Origin: VFZN01 sp050249615
Lineage (GTDB): Bacteria; Acidobacteriota; Vicinamibacteria; Vicinamibacterales; UBA2999
Length of the DNA: 64,000 bases
Assembly (NCBI GenBank): GCA_050249615.1
Contig: JBFWQE010000012.1
Coordinates: 1-64,000 of the forward strand
Direction: 5' to 3'
Every line of letters starts with the position of its first letter. Position 1 is the stretch's first letter. This document shows, in pieces, positions 15,405-26,207 of this stretch. The notes under the pieces are model-generated. The model saw nothing but the letters and a program-made list of their open reading frames with translations. It made no database searches and was not told the DNA's origin. Position numbers and translations under genes: made by a program.

Positions 15405-18400
15405 ATGCGGCTCATCATCCTGACCCTGCTGGCGGCGCTGGCCGCGGCTCCCGCGGCGGAGGCTCAGACGGCGTACATCCCGTACTACGGCAAGAACGCC
15501 ATCCGCTACGACAAGTTCGACTGGCACATCTACCAGACCGATCACTTCGAGATTTACTACTATCCCGAGGTCGAACAGCATCTCGAGCGGGTTGCGGGAT
15601 ACGCGGAGAGCGCCTACCAGCACGTGAGCTCCGAGCTCAAGCACGACCTGGCGTTCAAGGTCCCGCTCATCCTGTTCACGACGAGCGCCGAGTTCTGGCA
15701 GCAGAACGTCATCCCGGGCGCCGCGCAGGAAGGCGTCGGCGCCTTCGCCGAGCCGAGCCGCAGCCGCATCGTGATGCCGATCGACGAGCCGTCGGATCTC
15801 CTCTACCGGCTCATCACCCACGAGCTCACGCACATCTTCCAGTTCGACATCATCCCCACGGGCCTCATCCGCCGCAACATGCCCCTCTGGACGATGGAGG
15901 GCATGTCCGACTACATGACCGGGTACTGGCGCCCGCTGGACCTGATGACGGTGCGCGACGCGGCCGTGTCCGACATCATCCCGAAGATGAGCGAGATGCA
16001 GGACTACGGCGGGTTCAGCAACCCGCGCCTCATCTACAACCTCGGGCACGCCGCATTCGAGTTCATGGAGGCGCGCTGGGGCAAGGAGGGCGTCCGGCAA
16101 TACATCTTCGCCCTGCGCCGCAGCGTCATCGGCGGCAGCGACGACGCCTACGAGGAAGCGTTCCAGATGTCGGCGGAGGAATGGGACCAGCAGTTCGACC
16201 GCTACATGAAGGAGCGCTTCAAGCCGTTCCGCGACAAGGAACGACCGGCCGACTACGGGCGGGACCTCGCGCCCGATCCGCGTCAGAGCCGCTTCGCCAA
16301 CGTGCTGTCCATCGAGCCATCCCCCTCGGGCGACCTCATCGCGGGGATGACGGCCAACGGGCGCGACCGGGAGCTCGACATCGTCCTCATCTCCGCCAAG
16401 GACGGCGAGATCATCCGCAACCTCACGCCGGGATTCGACCAGGGCATGGGCTTCGAGTACCTGGCCACGCCCGGCGGCCGGTGGAACTCGGTGCCGTGGA
16501 TGTCGTGGTCGCCGCAGGGGGATCGCCTCGCCTACTTCGTGCGGACGGAGAAGGATCGCTCGCTCGTCATCCAGAACGTCGTCACGCGGAAGATCGAGCT
16601 GCGGGTGCCCCTCAACGACATCGACGCGCCCGAGTCGCCGGACTTCTCGCCCGACGGCAAGCTCATCGCCTTCTCTGGCATGCAGGGCGCCAACGCCAAC
16701 ATCTACGTCCTGAACGTGGAGACCCGCGAGGTGAAGGCCCTCTCGCAGGATCCCCTGCCCCACTACGCGCCGACCTGGTCGCCGGATGGCTCGTTCATCG
16801 TCTACCTGGCGCGCGTCAGCGGCAACGAGAAGCTGTTCCGGATGAACGCGGACGGATCGAACCCCACCCAGCTGACCTTCGGCACGCACGACGAAGGCGG
16901 CGCGCAGTTCTGGGACGCCGACACGCTGCTGTTCCCGTCCACCGCGGTGAATCCCGCCGAGCCCATCGACCCTGACGTCGCGCGCAACGGCCAGATCTAC
17001 AACCTGTGGACGCTCAACCTGAAGACCAACGAGCTGAAGCAGTACACCGACGCGCTCACGGGCAACCTGTCGCCGGTGGTCCTCCGCGATGGGAGCACCG
17101 TGCGGCTGGCCTTCGTCACGTACCTGAAGGGCGACTACGGCCTGCACATCCTGGAGCGGAAGGAAGAGATCACGACGGTGGCCTCGGACGACTTCGGGGC
17201 GCCGGGCCCGATCGTGGACTTCCAGGCGCCGCTCACGCACACGCTGGTGCAGGACAACGCCAAGAAGAAGGGGCGCTTCGAGAAGATGTTCCTCGAGGGG
17301 CGCCCGCCCGTGGCGCTGGGGGTCACCAGCGGTGGCGACCTCTTCGGCGGGACGGCCGTCACCTTCACCGACGTGCTCGGCGACCAGCAGTTCAACCTGT
17401 TCGCCTCGTCCGTGTCTCAGTACCGGACCCTCTCGCTCACGTGGCTCAACCTGGAGCGCCGGTTCAACTGGGCCCTGCAGGGCTACTCGCAGACGCAGTT
17501 CTTCTACGGGCAGCTGGAAGGCATCTTCTACGACCCGGCGTTCAGCGGCATCATCGACCGCGACTACGCGGTGGCCACCCGTACCATCCAGGGCGGCACG
17601 GCCTTCGGCATCTACCCGTTCAACCGCTACCGCCGCATCGAGGTCTTCGGCGGCGTCAACCACTATTCCGAGGAGTTCGCCGACCAGGCGCTGGAGGTGT
17701 ACTCGCAGCAGTACCAGGAGCAGCAGTTCGGGCGCCGGCTGTTCAACAACGGCACCATGGTGCCGCTCGGCGTGGCCTTCGTGCAGGAAACCACCATCTT
17801 CCGGGAATTCGGCCCGCTCACCGGCAGCACGATGCGTCTCGCCTACGAGGTGTCGCCGAAGATCGGCAACACGCTCTCGCGCCAGACGCTGGACGCCGAC
17901 GCCCGCAAGTACTTCCGCATCGGGGGCACCGGCCTGCTCGCGCTGCGGGCACGGGGCTTCAAGAGCTGGGGCGACAACCCCGACTTCGTCTACTTCGGCG
18001 GCAACAGCGAGATGCGCGGGTACGACTACCTGTCGTTCGTCGGGCAGAACGGCTTCTTCCTGAACGCCGAGCTCCGCTTCCCCCTGATCGACGCCATGGC
18101 CACGCCCATCGGCATCCTGGGGGGCGTGCGCGCGGCGTTCTTCGCGGGCGTCGGCGGCACGTCCTGGGCCAACCAGGACTTCAAGGCCTGGAGCAGCGAA
18201 ACCACCCTGGAGCGCCCCGTCATCGGCTACGACGACACGACGCTCGCGCCGATCTACGGCGACCCCGTGCAGGTCAGCGGCTTCCGCCTGCGGGACGCAC
18301 GGGGCAGCTACGGCCTCAGCCTCCAGACCTTCGCCCTGGGCTTCCCCATCCACTTCGACTGGGCGTGGCGCACGCTCTTCAACCGCGAGTGGGAGGACGT

Positions 18401-18476
18401 GCTCTTCGCCCAGAGCGGCGGCAGCGGCAGCTTCCGCAAGCCGAGGTTCGCCGTGTGGATTGGCTACGACTTCTGA
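15405..18476 (+). CDS. Secreted peptidase-like / PD40 beta-propeller / outer-membrane beta-barrel protein
   Basis: A 1023-aa protein with a signal peptide ending near AAEAQ (20-21). Residues about 35-260 resemble a gluzincin peptidase domain with the zinc motif HELTH (139-143), then a helix with NLGHAAFEFM. Residues about 290-600 are TolB-like PD40 propeller repeats (SPDFSPDGKLIAFSG, APTWSPDGSFIVYLAR). The last 370 residues are a BamA/surface-antigen-like beta barrel with FGGNSEMRGYDYLSF and a C-terminal aromatic (WIGYDF). It should sit in the outer membrane with the propeller on one side. GAGGAG precedes the ATG. Substrate unknown; this domain order occurs in Acidobacteriota and Bacteroidota. 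Confidence 0.85.
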   Translation: MRLIILTLLAALAAAPAAEAQTAYIPYYGKNAIRYDKFDWHIYQTDHFEIYYYPEVEQHLERVAGYAESAYQHVSSELKHDLAFKVPLILFTTSAEFWQQNVIPGAAQEGVGAFAEPSRSRIVMPIDEPSDLLYRLITHELTHIFQFDIIPTGLIRRNMPLWTMEGMSDYMTGYWRPLDLMTVRDAAVSDIIPKMSEMQDYGGFSNPRLIYNLGHAAFEFMEARWGKEGVRQYIFALRRSVIGGSDDAYEEAFQMSAEEWDQQFDRYMKERFKPFRDKERPADYGRDLAPDPRQSRFANVLSIEPSPSGDLIAGMTANGRDRELDIVLISAKDGEIIRNLTPGFDQGMGFEYLATPGGRWNSVPWMSWSPQGDRLAYFVRTEKDRSLVIQNVVTRKIELRVPLNDIDAPESPDFSPDGKLIAFSGMQGANANIYVLNVETREVKALSQDPLPHYAPTWSPDGSFIVYLARVSGNEKLFRMNADGSNPTQLTFGTHDEGGAQFWDADTLLFPSTAVNPAEPIDPDVARNGQIYNLWTLNLKTNELKQYTDALTGNLSPVVLRDGSTVRLAFVTYLKGDYGLHILERKEEITTVASDDFGAPGPIVDFQAPLTHTLVQDNAKKKGRFEKMFLEGRPPVALGVTSGGDLFGGTAVTFTDVLGDQQFNLFASSVSQYRTLSLTWLNLERRFNWALQGYSQTQFFYGQLEGIFYDPAFSGIIDRDYAVATRTIQGGTAFGIYPFNRYRRIEVFGGVNHYSEEFADQALEVYSQQYQEQQFGRRLFNNGTMVPLGVAFVQETTIFREFGPLTGSTMRLAYEVSPKIGNTLSRQTLDADARKYFRIGGTGLLALRARGFKSWGDNPDFVYFGGNSEMRGYDYLSFVGQNGFFLNAELRFPLIDAMATPIGILGGVRAAFFAGVGGTSWANQDFKAWSSETTLERPVIGYDDTTLAPIYGDPVQVSGFRLRDARGSYGLSLQTFALGFPIHFDWAWRTLFNREWEDVLFAQSGGSGSFRKPRFAVWIGYDF

Positions 18477-18483
18477 GATGTGC

Positions 18484-18727
18484 CCATTGGCGATTGCCGA
18501 ATGGTGATCGGGCGATTCATCGGGTGACTGGCGATTGGAAATTGAGGCATTCGTGAGTGGGAATCGGGCGATTGCGTGAGTGCGCGCGCCCGACGCCCCA
18601 ATGCCCCAATGCCCCAATGCCCCAATGCCCCAATCCCCAATGCCTCAATCCCCAATACCTCAATCCCCAATCGGCAATCGCCCGATGAATCGCTCAATCG
18701 CCAATCGGCAATCGTCAATGGACAGCC
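18484..18727 (+). repeat. Palindromic repeat island 4 (copy A of a 170-240 bp element)
   Basis: The region between the barrel gene and the thioesterase holds a left arm of GCGATTG/GGCATTG-type units (18484-18590) and a right arm of CCCAATGC and CAATCGG units (18597-18720) that complement it. The right end, CAATCGTCAATGGACAGCC (18709-18727), is identical to that of the element at 47173-47348, and the left arms share ATCGGGCGATTCATCGGG. The element supplies the ATG of the thioesterase gene. Confidence 0.88.
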
Positions 18728-19200
18728 CCCACCCCCTGCCCAAGCGCTGGCAGGACTCGGCGACCGAGACGGTACAGGTAGTGCTGCCCAACGACTCGAA
18801 CCCGCTCGGCTTCATGCTGGGCGGCTCGGTGATGCACCTCATCGACATCACCGGCGCCATCGCCTGTCACCGGCACACCAACACGCTGGCGTTGACCGCG
18901 GCCGTGGACGGCCTCGAGTTCCTGCACCCCGTCAAAGTCGGGGACATGATCGTTCTCAAGGCGCGCGTCACCGCCACGTTCCGCACCTCGCTGGAGGTGG
19001 AGGTGGAGGTGTTCTCGGAGGAGATCCTGACGGGGCGGCGCCGGCCGACCAGCCGTGCGTTTCTGACGTTTGTCTCGATCGACGAGGAAGGCCGGCCGCA
19101 GCCCGTGCCGCCGCTTCTCATCGAAACGCCCGAGGACGAGTCGCGCAGCCGTGAGGCCGACGCGCGGCGCCAGGCCCGCCTGGCGGCCCGCCGGCGCTGA
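18718..19200 (+). CDS. Acyl-CoA thioesterase (hotdog fold)
   Basis: A 160-aa single-hotdog thioesterase of the YciA/BACH type, which hydrolyses acyl-CoA to free acid and CoA. Motifs are VLPNDSNPLGFMLGGSVMHLID (start strand and hotdog helix), GLEFLHPVKVGDMI and SRAFLTFVSIDEEGRP. The Arg-rich C-terminus (ADARRQARLAARRR) is low-complexity. The only plausible start is ATG 18718, which lies in the conserved end of a repeat element, and the four bases after it are still repeat sequence. No ribosome site is visible. It is convergent with the aspartyl-protease gene. Confidence 0.87.
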   Translation: MDSPHPLPKRWQDSATETVQVVLPNDSNPLGFMLGGSVMHLIDITGAIACHRHTNTLALTAAVDGLEFLHPVKVGDMIVLKARVTATFRTSLEVEVEVFSEEILTGRRRPTSRAFLTFVSIDEEGRPQPVPPLLIETPEDESRSREADARRQARLAARRR

Positions 19201-19306
19201 CGATCGGGTGCGGGCGGGTGCGAACAGGTGCGGGCGGGTGCGAACAGTGCGCACCTTCTCGCACCTGCCCGCACCCGTTCGCACCTGCCGCACCCGCGTG
19301 CGCGCG
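19201..19306. repeat. Convergent-junction repeat island 5
   Basis: Units GGGTGCG and GGTGCGAACA fill 19206-19247; CGCACCT and CCGCACCCGTT fill 19250-19300. The segment 19218-19235 pairs with 19267-19284 at 17 of 18 positions, with further pairing outside. It begins right after the thioesterase stop and ends at the protease stop, so either transcript would read a long GC-rich hairpin. Confidence 0.88.
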
Positions 19307-20821
19307 TTAATTGCCGGCGGGCGTCATGCGCAGTTCGCTCCGCGCCATGTCCAGCGCCACGCGATAGGGGCTCAGGAACTTGTGTCCCACGATGCCGCCC
19401 ACCTCGAACCCGAGCAGCACGCTCGGCGCGCGCAGGTTCAGGACCACGAGCGAGAAGTTCCGGTACTCGATGGCCTCGGCGAAGCGCAGCTGCTGGCCGG
19501 GCAGCAGGAAGGCATCCCGGTCCCAGCCCGACGTGCCGTACACGCGGAGCGCGATCCTGCGCGAGGGCTGCGCGTTGATGGCCTCCGCCGTGGCCGTGCT
19601 GATGGAGATGACCTCGCCGCCGGTGTCCACGACGAAGTACGTCGGGTGCTGCCCGTTGAGCAGCCCCTTGACGAGCGAGAGCCGGTGGTGCCGCATCGGC
19701 AGCCGGATGTCCGCCGTCTCCTCCGGCAGGTTCCGCCCCATGGTCAGCTTGCGCGTGCCGTAGTCGATGATCATCGACATGCCGAGCGAGAGCGGCGAGA
19801 AGCTCTCGGTCTCGCGCTTCGGCAGGCCTCGCAGTGCGGGGGCCTTGATCATGACGGGCACGTTCGACAGCTTGAGCGTGCCGATCTCCAGCGAGTCGGC
19901 GCGCCCGAGCTGCAGCCCGCGCAGCCCCACCTCTCCCACGCCCGCGCTGAGCGTGTAGGTGATGGGCCGCACGCCGGCAGACGAGGCGGTCTGCCGGGAG
20001 ATGGTGGTCTGCTCCGAACCGGTGTCGAGGACGAAGTCCTGCAGCCGCTGGTTGTTCACGCGGCCCTTGACGATCACCTTGTCATCGACGAGCCGGAAGT
20101 CCACCGTGTGGAGCTGATCGGCCACCTTGTCGTCCACGGCGATGGGCTCGCGCTCGCCGAAGGACTTCAGGAAGCGCACCTGCGAGCGCGACCACGCGGC
20201 CTTTTCCGAGCGATCCTTGTTCGGCAGGAGATTGACGTAGTTGGTGTAGGCTGCAGCCGCCTGCTCGTAGCGGCGCATGCGCTCGAAGATGGCGCCCACG
20301 GTGTGGTGGATCTCCGCGTCGCGCGGCGATTCCTTCAGCGCCGCCTGGGCGGTGTTCATCGCCTCGTCCAGCTGGTTGTGCGAGGCCAGGGCCCGCGCCA
20401 GCCCGTGCAGCGCGCGGGACATGCCCGGGACCATCGACAGGGCGTCGCGATACTCCGCCTCGGCCTCGTCGAATGCTCCCGCCGACCACACCGCGTCGGC
20501 GTGCACGCTGAGCACCTCGGGGTTGCGCGGCGCGATGGCCTTCAGCTCCCGCGCCTCGCGCTGCGCCTCGGTGAACTCCCCGATGCGGAGCGCCGATCGG
20601 ACCACGCCGATGCGGGCCGGGACGCTGATCGTCGTGTCGTCCGACGCGGCCGCCTTCCGGTACGCCTCGAGCGCCTCGGAGTACCGCGTCTCGTCGAACA
20701 GCAGGTTGCCGAGCTGGAACTGAACGTCGGCGTCGCTGCCCGGGCCGGTGCCGACGACGCCTGCCGCCAGCATCACGCTGAGCGCCAGCACCACAAGAGG
20801 AAGACGGGATCGATTCGGCAT
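19307..20821 (-). CDS. Secreted double retropepsin-like aspartyl protease with TPR repeats
   Basis: A 504-aa protein with a signal peptide (RLPLVVLALSVMLAAGVVG). Residues about 32-200 are TPR repeats (QFQLGNLLFDETRYSEALEAY and similar). Two retropepsin-like domains follow, each with one Asp motif: FVLDTGSEQTTIS (D266) and YFVVDTGGEVISIS (D397). The pair could form one active site as in pepsin, or each half could dimerise. ATG 20821 is preferred over GTG 20827 because a GAGGGTGG site precedes it. Activity and substrate are unknown; gag-pol-type aspartyl proteases with TPRs are frequent in Acidobacteriota. Confidence 0.82.
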   Translation of the reverse strand: MPNRSRLPLVVLALSVMLAAGVVGTGPGSDADVQFQLGNLLFDETRYSEALEAYRKAAASDDTTISVPARIGVVRSALRIGEFTEAQREARELKAIAPRNPEVLSVHADAVWSAGAFDEAEAEYRDALSMVPGMSRALHGLARALASHNQLDEAMNTAQAALKESPRDAEIHHTVGAIFERMRRYEQAAAAYTNYVNLLPNKDRSEKAAWSRSQVRFLKSFGEREPIAVDDKVADQLHTVDFRLVDDKVIVKGRVNNQRLQDFVLDTGSEQTTISRQTASSAGVRPITYTLSAGVGEVGLRGLQLGRADSLEIGTLKLSNVPVMIKAPALRGLPKRETESFSPLSLGMSMIIDYGTRKLTMGRNLPEETADIRLPMRHHRLSLVKGLLNGQHPTYFVVDTGGEVISISTATAEAINAQPSRRIALRVYGTSGWDRDAFLLPGQQLRFAEAIEYRNFSLVVLNLRAPSVLLGFEVGGIVGHKFLSPYRVALDMARSELRMTPAGN

Positions 20822-20890
20822 GGCCACCCTCTTCGACGAGCAGGCCCGGCCCGGGGGGCGCGCCCCGGGCCCGGCAGTCAGGCGGCTATT

Positions 20891-21151
20891 CTACTTCCGA
20901 TAGTGCGCGGCGTTGATCTCGATGTAGTTCTTCCACTTCTCCGGCACTTCGTCCAGCGCGAAGATGGCCTCCACCGGGCAGGCCGGCACGCACGCCCCGC
21001 AGTCGATGCACTCGTCGGGATGAATGTAGAGCTGGGTCTCCCCCTCGAAATCCGATTCGTCCTTGCGCGGGTGAATGCAGTCCACGGGGCACACGTCCAC
21101 GCAGGCCGAGTCCTTGGTGCCGATGCAGGGTTCACAGATGATGTACGCCAC
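20891..21151 (-). CDS. fdxA: 7Fe ferredoxin ([3Fe-4S][4Fe-4S])
   Basis: An 86-aa ferredoxin. The first cluster motif is CIGTKDSACVDVCPVDC, where one cysteine of CxxC is replaced by Thr-Lys, as in Thermus/Azotobacter-type proteins that hold a [3Fe-4S] cluster. The second motif CIDCGACVPACP binds [4Fe-4S]. Such ferredoxins carry low-potential electrons in the cytoplasm. GTG 21151 has a GGAGGAG ribosome site. It follows the IclR regulator by 45 nt and may be cotranscribed; the desaturase and BoxB encoded in this window need reductants, but a link is not shown. Confidence 0.93.
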   Translation of the reverse strand: MAYIICEPCIGTKDSACVDVCPVDCIHPRKDESDFEGETQLYIHPDECIDCGACVPACPVEAIFALDEVPEKWKNYIEINAAHYRK

Positions 21152-21196
21152 GTCACTCCTCCAGATCCGGGATGAACCGTCGTTGCCGCGCCCCGG

Positions 21197-21952
21197 TCAC
21201 GCCGAGCTCTCGAGCGCCGGCGGCAGGTAGCCGAGTCGCAGGGAAATCCGGCGTGCCAGATCCCACACGCCGCGATGATGCTCCGTGAGGATGGGCCGAT
21301 CGTCCGCGCCGTGGCCGAACAGGCCCACGCGCGCCACCTCGAGCCCCGTGTAGTCCCACACCGGCGCGCACGTGCAGAAGAGCCGCTGCACGGCATCGGG
21401 CTCGACCGGCGGCGGCCCCAGCCGGACCACGACCCGCTCGGGATCCGCCACCTCGTCGCGCGTGGCCAGCCGGAGGCAGCTGAGGCGACGCGTCGCCTGC
21501 CGGGGCGAGAAATACAGCGCACAGTGCGACGGCATCTCGCGGCCGTACACCGTGTGCATGGCCACCTCGTCCGGCCCCGACCGCCAGAGATACGTCACCT
21601 CGCCCGAAGGCATGGCCAGGAACCCCCGGTGCGCCGTCGCCAGCACGTACTCCCGCAGGAACGGGTATGCGTGCAGCCGAAGCTCCGAGCGACCAAGCGC
21701 GCGGAAACTCAGGTCCAGCATCTTCAGCGTGAGCGCGTACCGCTGCGTGTCCTCGTCCTGGCGCACGTACCCGCGCCGCTTCAGGACCGACAGGAGCCGG
21801 TGGACCGTCGACGGGGGCTGCCGCAGCGTGCGAGCCAGATCCGACAGGTTGGCCCCGCGCGGCTGGCCGCTCAGCACTTCGCAGACCTCGAGCGCCTTGT
21901 CGATGGAGGTGGGTACGCCGGACGATCGCCCAGCTGATCCGTCTCTTTCCAT
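21197..21952 (-). CDS. IclR-family transcriptional regulator
   Basis: A 251-aa regulator with an N-terminal winged helix (SIDKALEVCEVLSG, then ANLSDLARTLRQPPSTVHRLLSVLKRRGYV) and a C-terminal effector domain (about 85-250) with SHCALYFSP replacing the usual G-K-A core. IclR proteins usually control degradation of aromatic acids or acyl compounds. A site close to the IclR consensus lies 4 bp before the ATG, suggesting autoregulation and perhaps control of the divergent kinase gene. The ligand is unknown. Confidence 0.88.
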   Translation of the reverse strand: MERDGSAGRSSGVPTSIDKALEVCEVLSGQPRGANLSDLARTLRQPPSTVHRLLSVLKRRGYVRQDEDTQRYALTLKMLDLSFRALGRSELRLHAYPFLREYVLATAHRGFLAMPSGEVTYLWRSGPDEVAMHTVYGREMPSHCALYFSPRQATRRLSCLRLATRDEVADPERVVVRLGPPPVEPDAVQRLFCTCAPVWDYTGLEVARVGLFGHGADDRPILTEHHRGVWDLARRISLRLGYLPPALESSA

Positions 21953-21956
21953 TCCG

Positions 21957-21971
21957 TGGAAATCGATTTCA
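21957..21971. promoter_or_regulatory. IclR-type operator
   Basis: TGGAAATCGATTTCA contains the perfect 12-bp palindrome GAAATCGATTTC (21959-21970). It resembles the known E. coli IclR consensus TGGAAAT-N-ATTTCCA with a 2-bp centre. It is just upstream of the iclR-like start and between divergent genes. Confidence 0.6.
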
Positions 21972-22040
21972 AATCTAATGATCGTCGTCTCGGGCCTTCC
22001 CTGTCAAGGCCGGAGCGCTTACGATGGGCGTTCGCGAATC

Positions 22041-24239
<2,199 letters not shown>

Positions 24240-24974
24240 TCATTTCGTCCGAATCTCGACCTTCCCGGTGACAACGTCGATGGAGATCACCGGTTCGCCC
24301 GTGCCCAGCGTCGCCTCGCTCCAGCGCGGCCCCCAGCTGTCCCTCGTCGTCATCGGGATGTCGGACTGAACCGACCCATTGAGCGCGAGCGCCATCACGC
24401 GGGCGTCGGAAGGCGGCCCGGGCATCTGCAGTCGCACGTCGCCGTTGAACGCGCGCAGCCGCAGCAGCCCTCCAGGGTCCAGCCGCGCGTTCCTGAGGGT
24501 GAGGGATCCAATCCCGGTTTCCAGGCGGATCGTACCCGAGACGTCGGCCCCCTCGATGGGACCTCGCCGCACATCGGCGGTGATCGTTCCCCGGAACCGG
24601 TCGATCTGGAGCTTGCCTTCCATCACCTTCACGCGCTCGATGCGGGCGTTCGCGGGAACGCGGAGCACGAGATCCGAGACCAGGGCCGGATCGGTGCCGC
24701 CGTCGGGCTGCAGGATGCGGATGGCGACGCGCTCGGTCGTTTCGTCGATGGATACAGGCAGCTGTGCGAGGGCGTCGACGGCGGGTGCGGTGCGCTGGAT
24801 GGCCACTTCCAGGTCCTGGCGGGCGGAACCCTCGATCCGCACCTGGCCGATGGTGATGTCGATGGTGAGCGCGCGCTCGGGCGACCACGCGAAGGTGCGC
24901 GTCTGTCGGTCCGTCGCCGCCAGCGCGGGCGTCGCGATCGCCGCGCAGGTCAGCAGCAGCAACGCGGTGCGCAT
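24240..24974 (-). CDS. Secreted DUF4097-like repeat protein
   Basis: A 244-aa protein with a signal peptide (RTALLLLTCAAIATPALA). The rest is a series of short hydrophobic beta strands (LTIDITIGQVRIEG, GTITADVRRGPIEGADVSGT, GVVKVEG-like turns) typical of the DUF4097/putative adhesin beta-solenoid fold. Function of the family is unknown. The ATG is preceded at 7 nt by a perfect TATAAT, so the mRNA is probably leaderless. It is divergent from the barrel gene at 25006, with only 31 nt between starts. Confidence 0.72.
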   Translation of the reverse strand: MRTALLLLTCAAIATPALAATDRQTRTFAWSPERALTIDITIGQVRIEGSARQDLEVAIQRTAPAVDALAQLPVSIDETTERVAIRILQPDGGTDPALVSDLVLRVPANARIERVKVMEGKLQIDRFRGTITADVRRGPIEGADVSGTIRLETGIGSLTLRNARLDPGGLLRLRAFNGDVRLQMPGPPSDARVMALALNGSVQSDIPMTTRDSWGPRWSEATLGTGEPVISIDVVTGKVEIRTK

Positions 24975-24981
24975 GGCCCCG

Positions 24982-24987
24982 ATTATA
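24982..24987 (-). promoter_or_regulatory. Perfect -10 (TATAAT) of a leaderless gene
   Basis: The minus strand reads TATAAT ending 7 nt before the ATG at 24974, leaving no room for a Shine-Dalgarno sequence. The same AT-rich bases read TATACT on the plus strand and may serve the divergent gene. Confidence 0.6.
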
Positions 24988-25005
24988 CTTTCGGCGGGGA
25001 CGCCC

Positions 25006-26205
25006 GTGCGGCTGCTCATCCTGCTCACGTGCCTGGCGGTCGCGGGAGACGTGCGCGCCCAGGCCCTGCCATCCGAGCCGATCTCCGTCGCCAACGGGCG
25101 CTTCGTGTTCGGCGCGGAGGTGTTCGCCACCTTCGGCGACGCGGATCCGGGGTTCTTCAACTACACGGACTACGAGTACGGCGCGTTCCGCAACGTGCGC
25201 CTGGCCGTGTCCACCGAGGTCCGCGTGTCGCGCCGGATGCAGGTGCTCGCCGAGCTGCGGCTCGACCATGGCGACCAGCTGACGCCCTACGCCCTGTTCG
25301 TGCGCGTGCGGCCATGGCCCGGGCGGCGTTTCGACGTACAGGTGGGCCGCGTGCCGCCCACCTTCGGCGCGTTCAACAAGACGGTATACGCGTACAGCAA
25401 CCTCGTGATCGGGCAACCGCTGGCGTATCAGTACCTGTTGTCGATCAAGCCGGACGCCGTCCCGCGGACCGCCGACGATCTGCTGCGGATGCGCGGCCGT
25501 GGATGGCTCTCCGACTTCCCGGTGGGTCTCGCCCGCGCCAGCCCCGGCATGCCCATCGTCAACACCGCGCGCTTCGACTCCGGCGTGCAGGTGCACGGTG
25601 TCGCCGGGCCCGTCGAATGGACCGGCGCCCTCACCACCGGCTCGCTGTCCGATCCGCGCGTAGGCGACAACAACGGCCGGCCTCAGGTCTCGACACGCGT
25701 CGTCGCGCAGCTCGCGCCCGGCTTCCGGGTTGGCGGGTCGGCGGCGCACGGTCCCTGGCTGGACGCCGCGCTGAATAGCGCGATCCCGGGGGGCGTGCGC
25801 GCCAGCGATTTCGCCCAGTCGGCGGTGGCCGCCGATGTCGAGGTCTCGCAGGGGGCCTGGCTGGCGCGCGCGGAATTGCTCCGCTCGGCGTGGAACCTGC
25901 CCGCGCTGGGCACGCCGGCCATCGATGCCCCCCTCGTGGCGCGCTCTCTGATCGTCGAGGGGCGCTACCGCGTGTGGCCCGGCGTGTCCGTCTCGGCGCG
26001 CGCCGATGGCCTCTGGTTCTCGGACGTGGCCGGCAGCGCCGGTGTCCAGCCCTGGGAAGCCAACCAGCGGCGGCTCGAGACGGCGCTGAGCGTGGCAATC
26101 ACGCGCAACCTCATCGCCAAGGGTGCGTGGCAGCGAAACCATCGGCAGGGCGGGCGCGTGCGACACGATTCGCTCGTCGCCGCACAACTCGTGTACTGGT
26201 TCTGA
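25006..26205 (+). CDS. Outer-membrane beta-barrel protein, hypothetical
   Basis: A 399-aa protein with a signal peptide (RLLILLTCLAVAGDVRAQA) and then alternating polar/hydrophobic strands with frequent aromatics, ending LVAAQLVYWF with a C-terminal Phe. This fits a porin-like barrel of about 16 strands. Segments such as VRVSRRMQVLAELRLD and VQVGRVPPTFGAFNK resemble putative porins of Acidobacteriota. GTG 25006 is the only start before the signal. It is first in an operon with a cupredoxin-like protein (2 nt gap), a sensor kinase and a regulator, so it may take part in metal or redox sensing. No substrate can be assigned. Confidence 0.7.
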   Translation: MRLLILLTCLAVAGDVRAQALPSEPISVANGRFVFGAEVFATFGDADPGFFNYTDYEYGAFRNVRLAVSTEVRVSRRMQVLAELRLDHGDQLTPYALFVRVRPWPGRRFDVQVGRVPPTFGAFNKTVYAYSNLVIGQPLAYQYLLSIKPDAVPRTADDLLRMRGRGWLSDFPVGLARASPGMPIVNTARFDSGVQVHGVAGPVEWTGALTTGSLSDPRVGDNNGRPQVSTRVVAQLAPGFRVGGSAAHGPWLDAALNSAIPGGVRASDFAQSAVAADVEVSQGAWLARAELLRSAWNLPALGTPAIDAPLVARSLIVEGRYRVWPGVSVSARADGLWFSDVAGSAGVQPWEANQRRLETALSVAITRNLIAKGAWQRNHRQGGRVRHDSLVAAQLVYWF

Positions 26206-26207
26206 CG

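Noticed and set aside
14799..18617. A 1272-codon open frame on the minus strand opposite the peptidase-barrel gene
   Set aside because: Its composition is His/Arg/Val-rich with no recognisable domain, and the opposite strand encodes clear peptidase, propeller and barrel motifs. It is an effect of high GC content.
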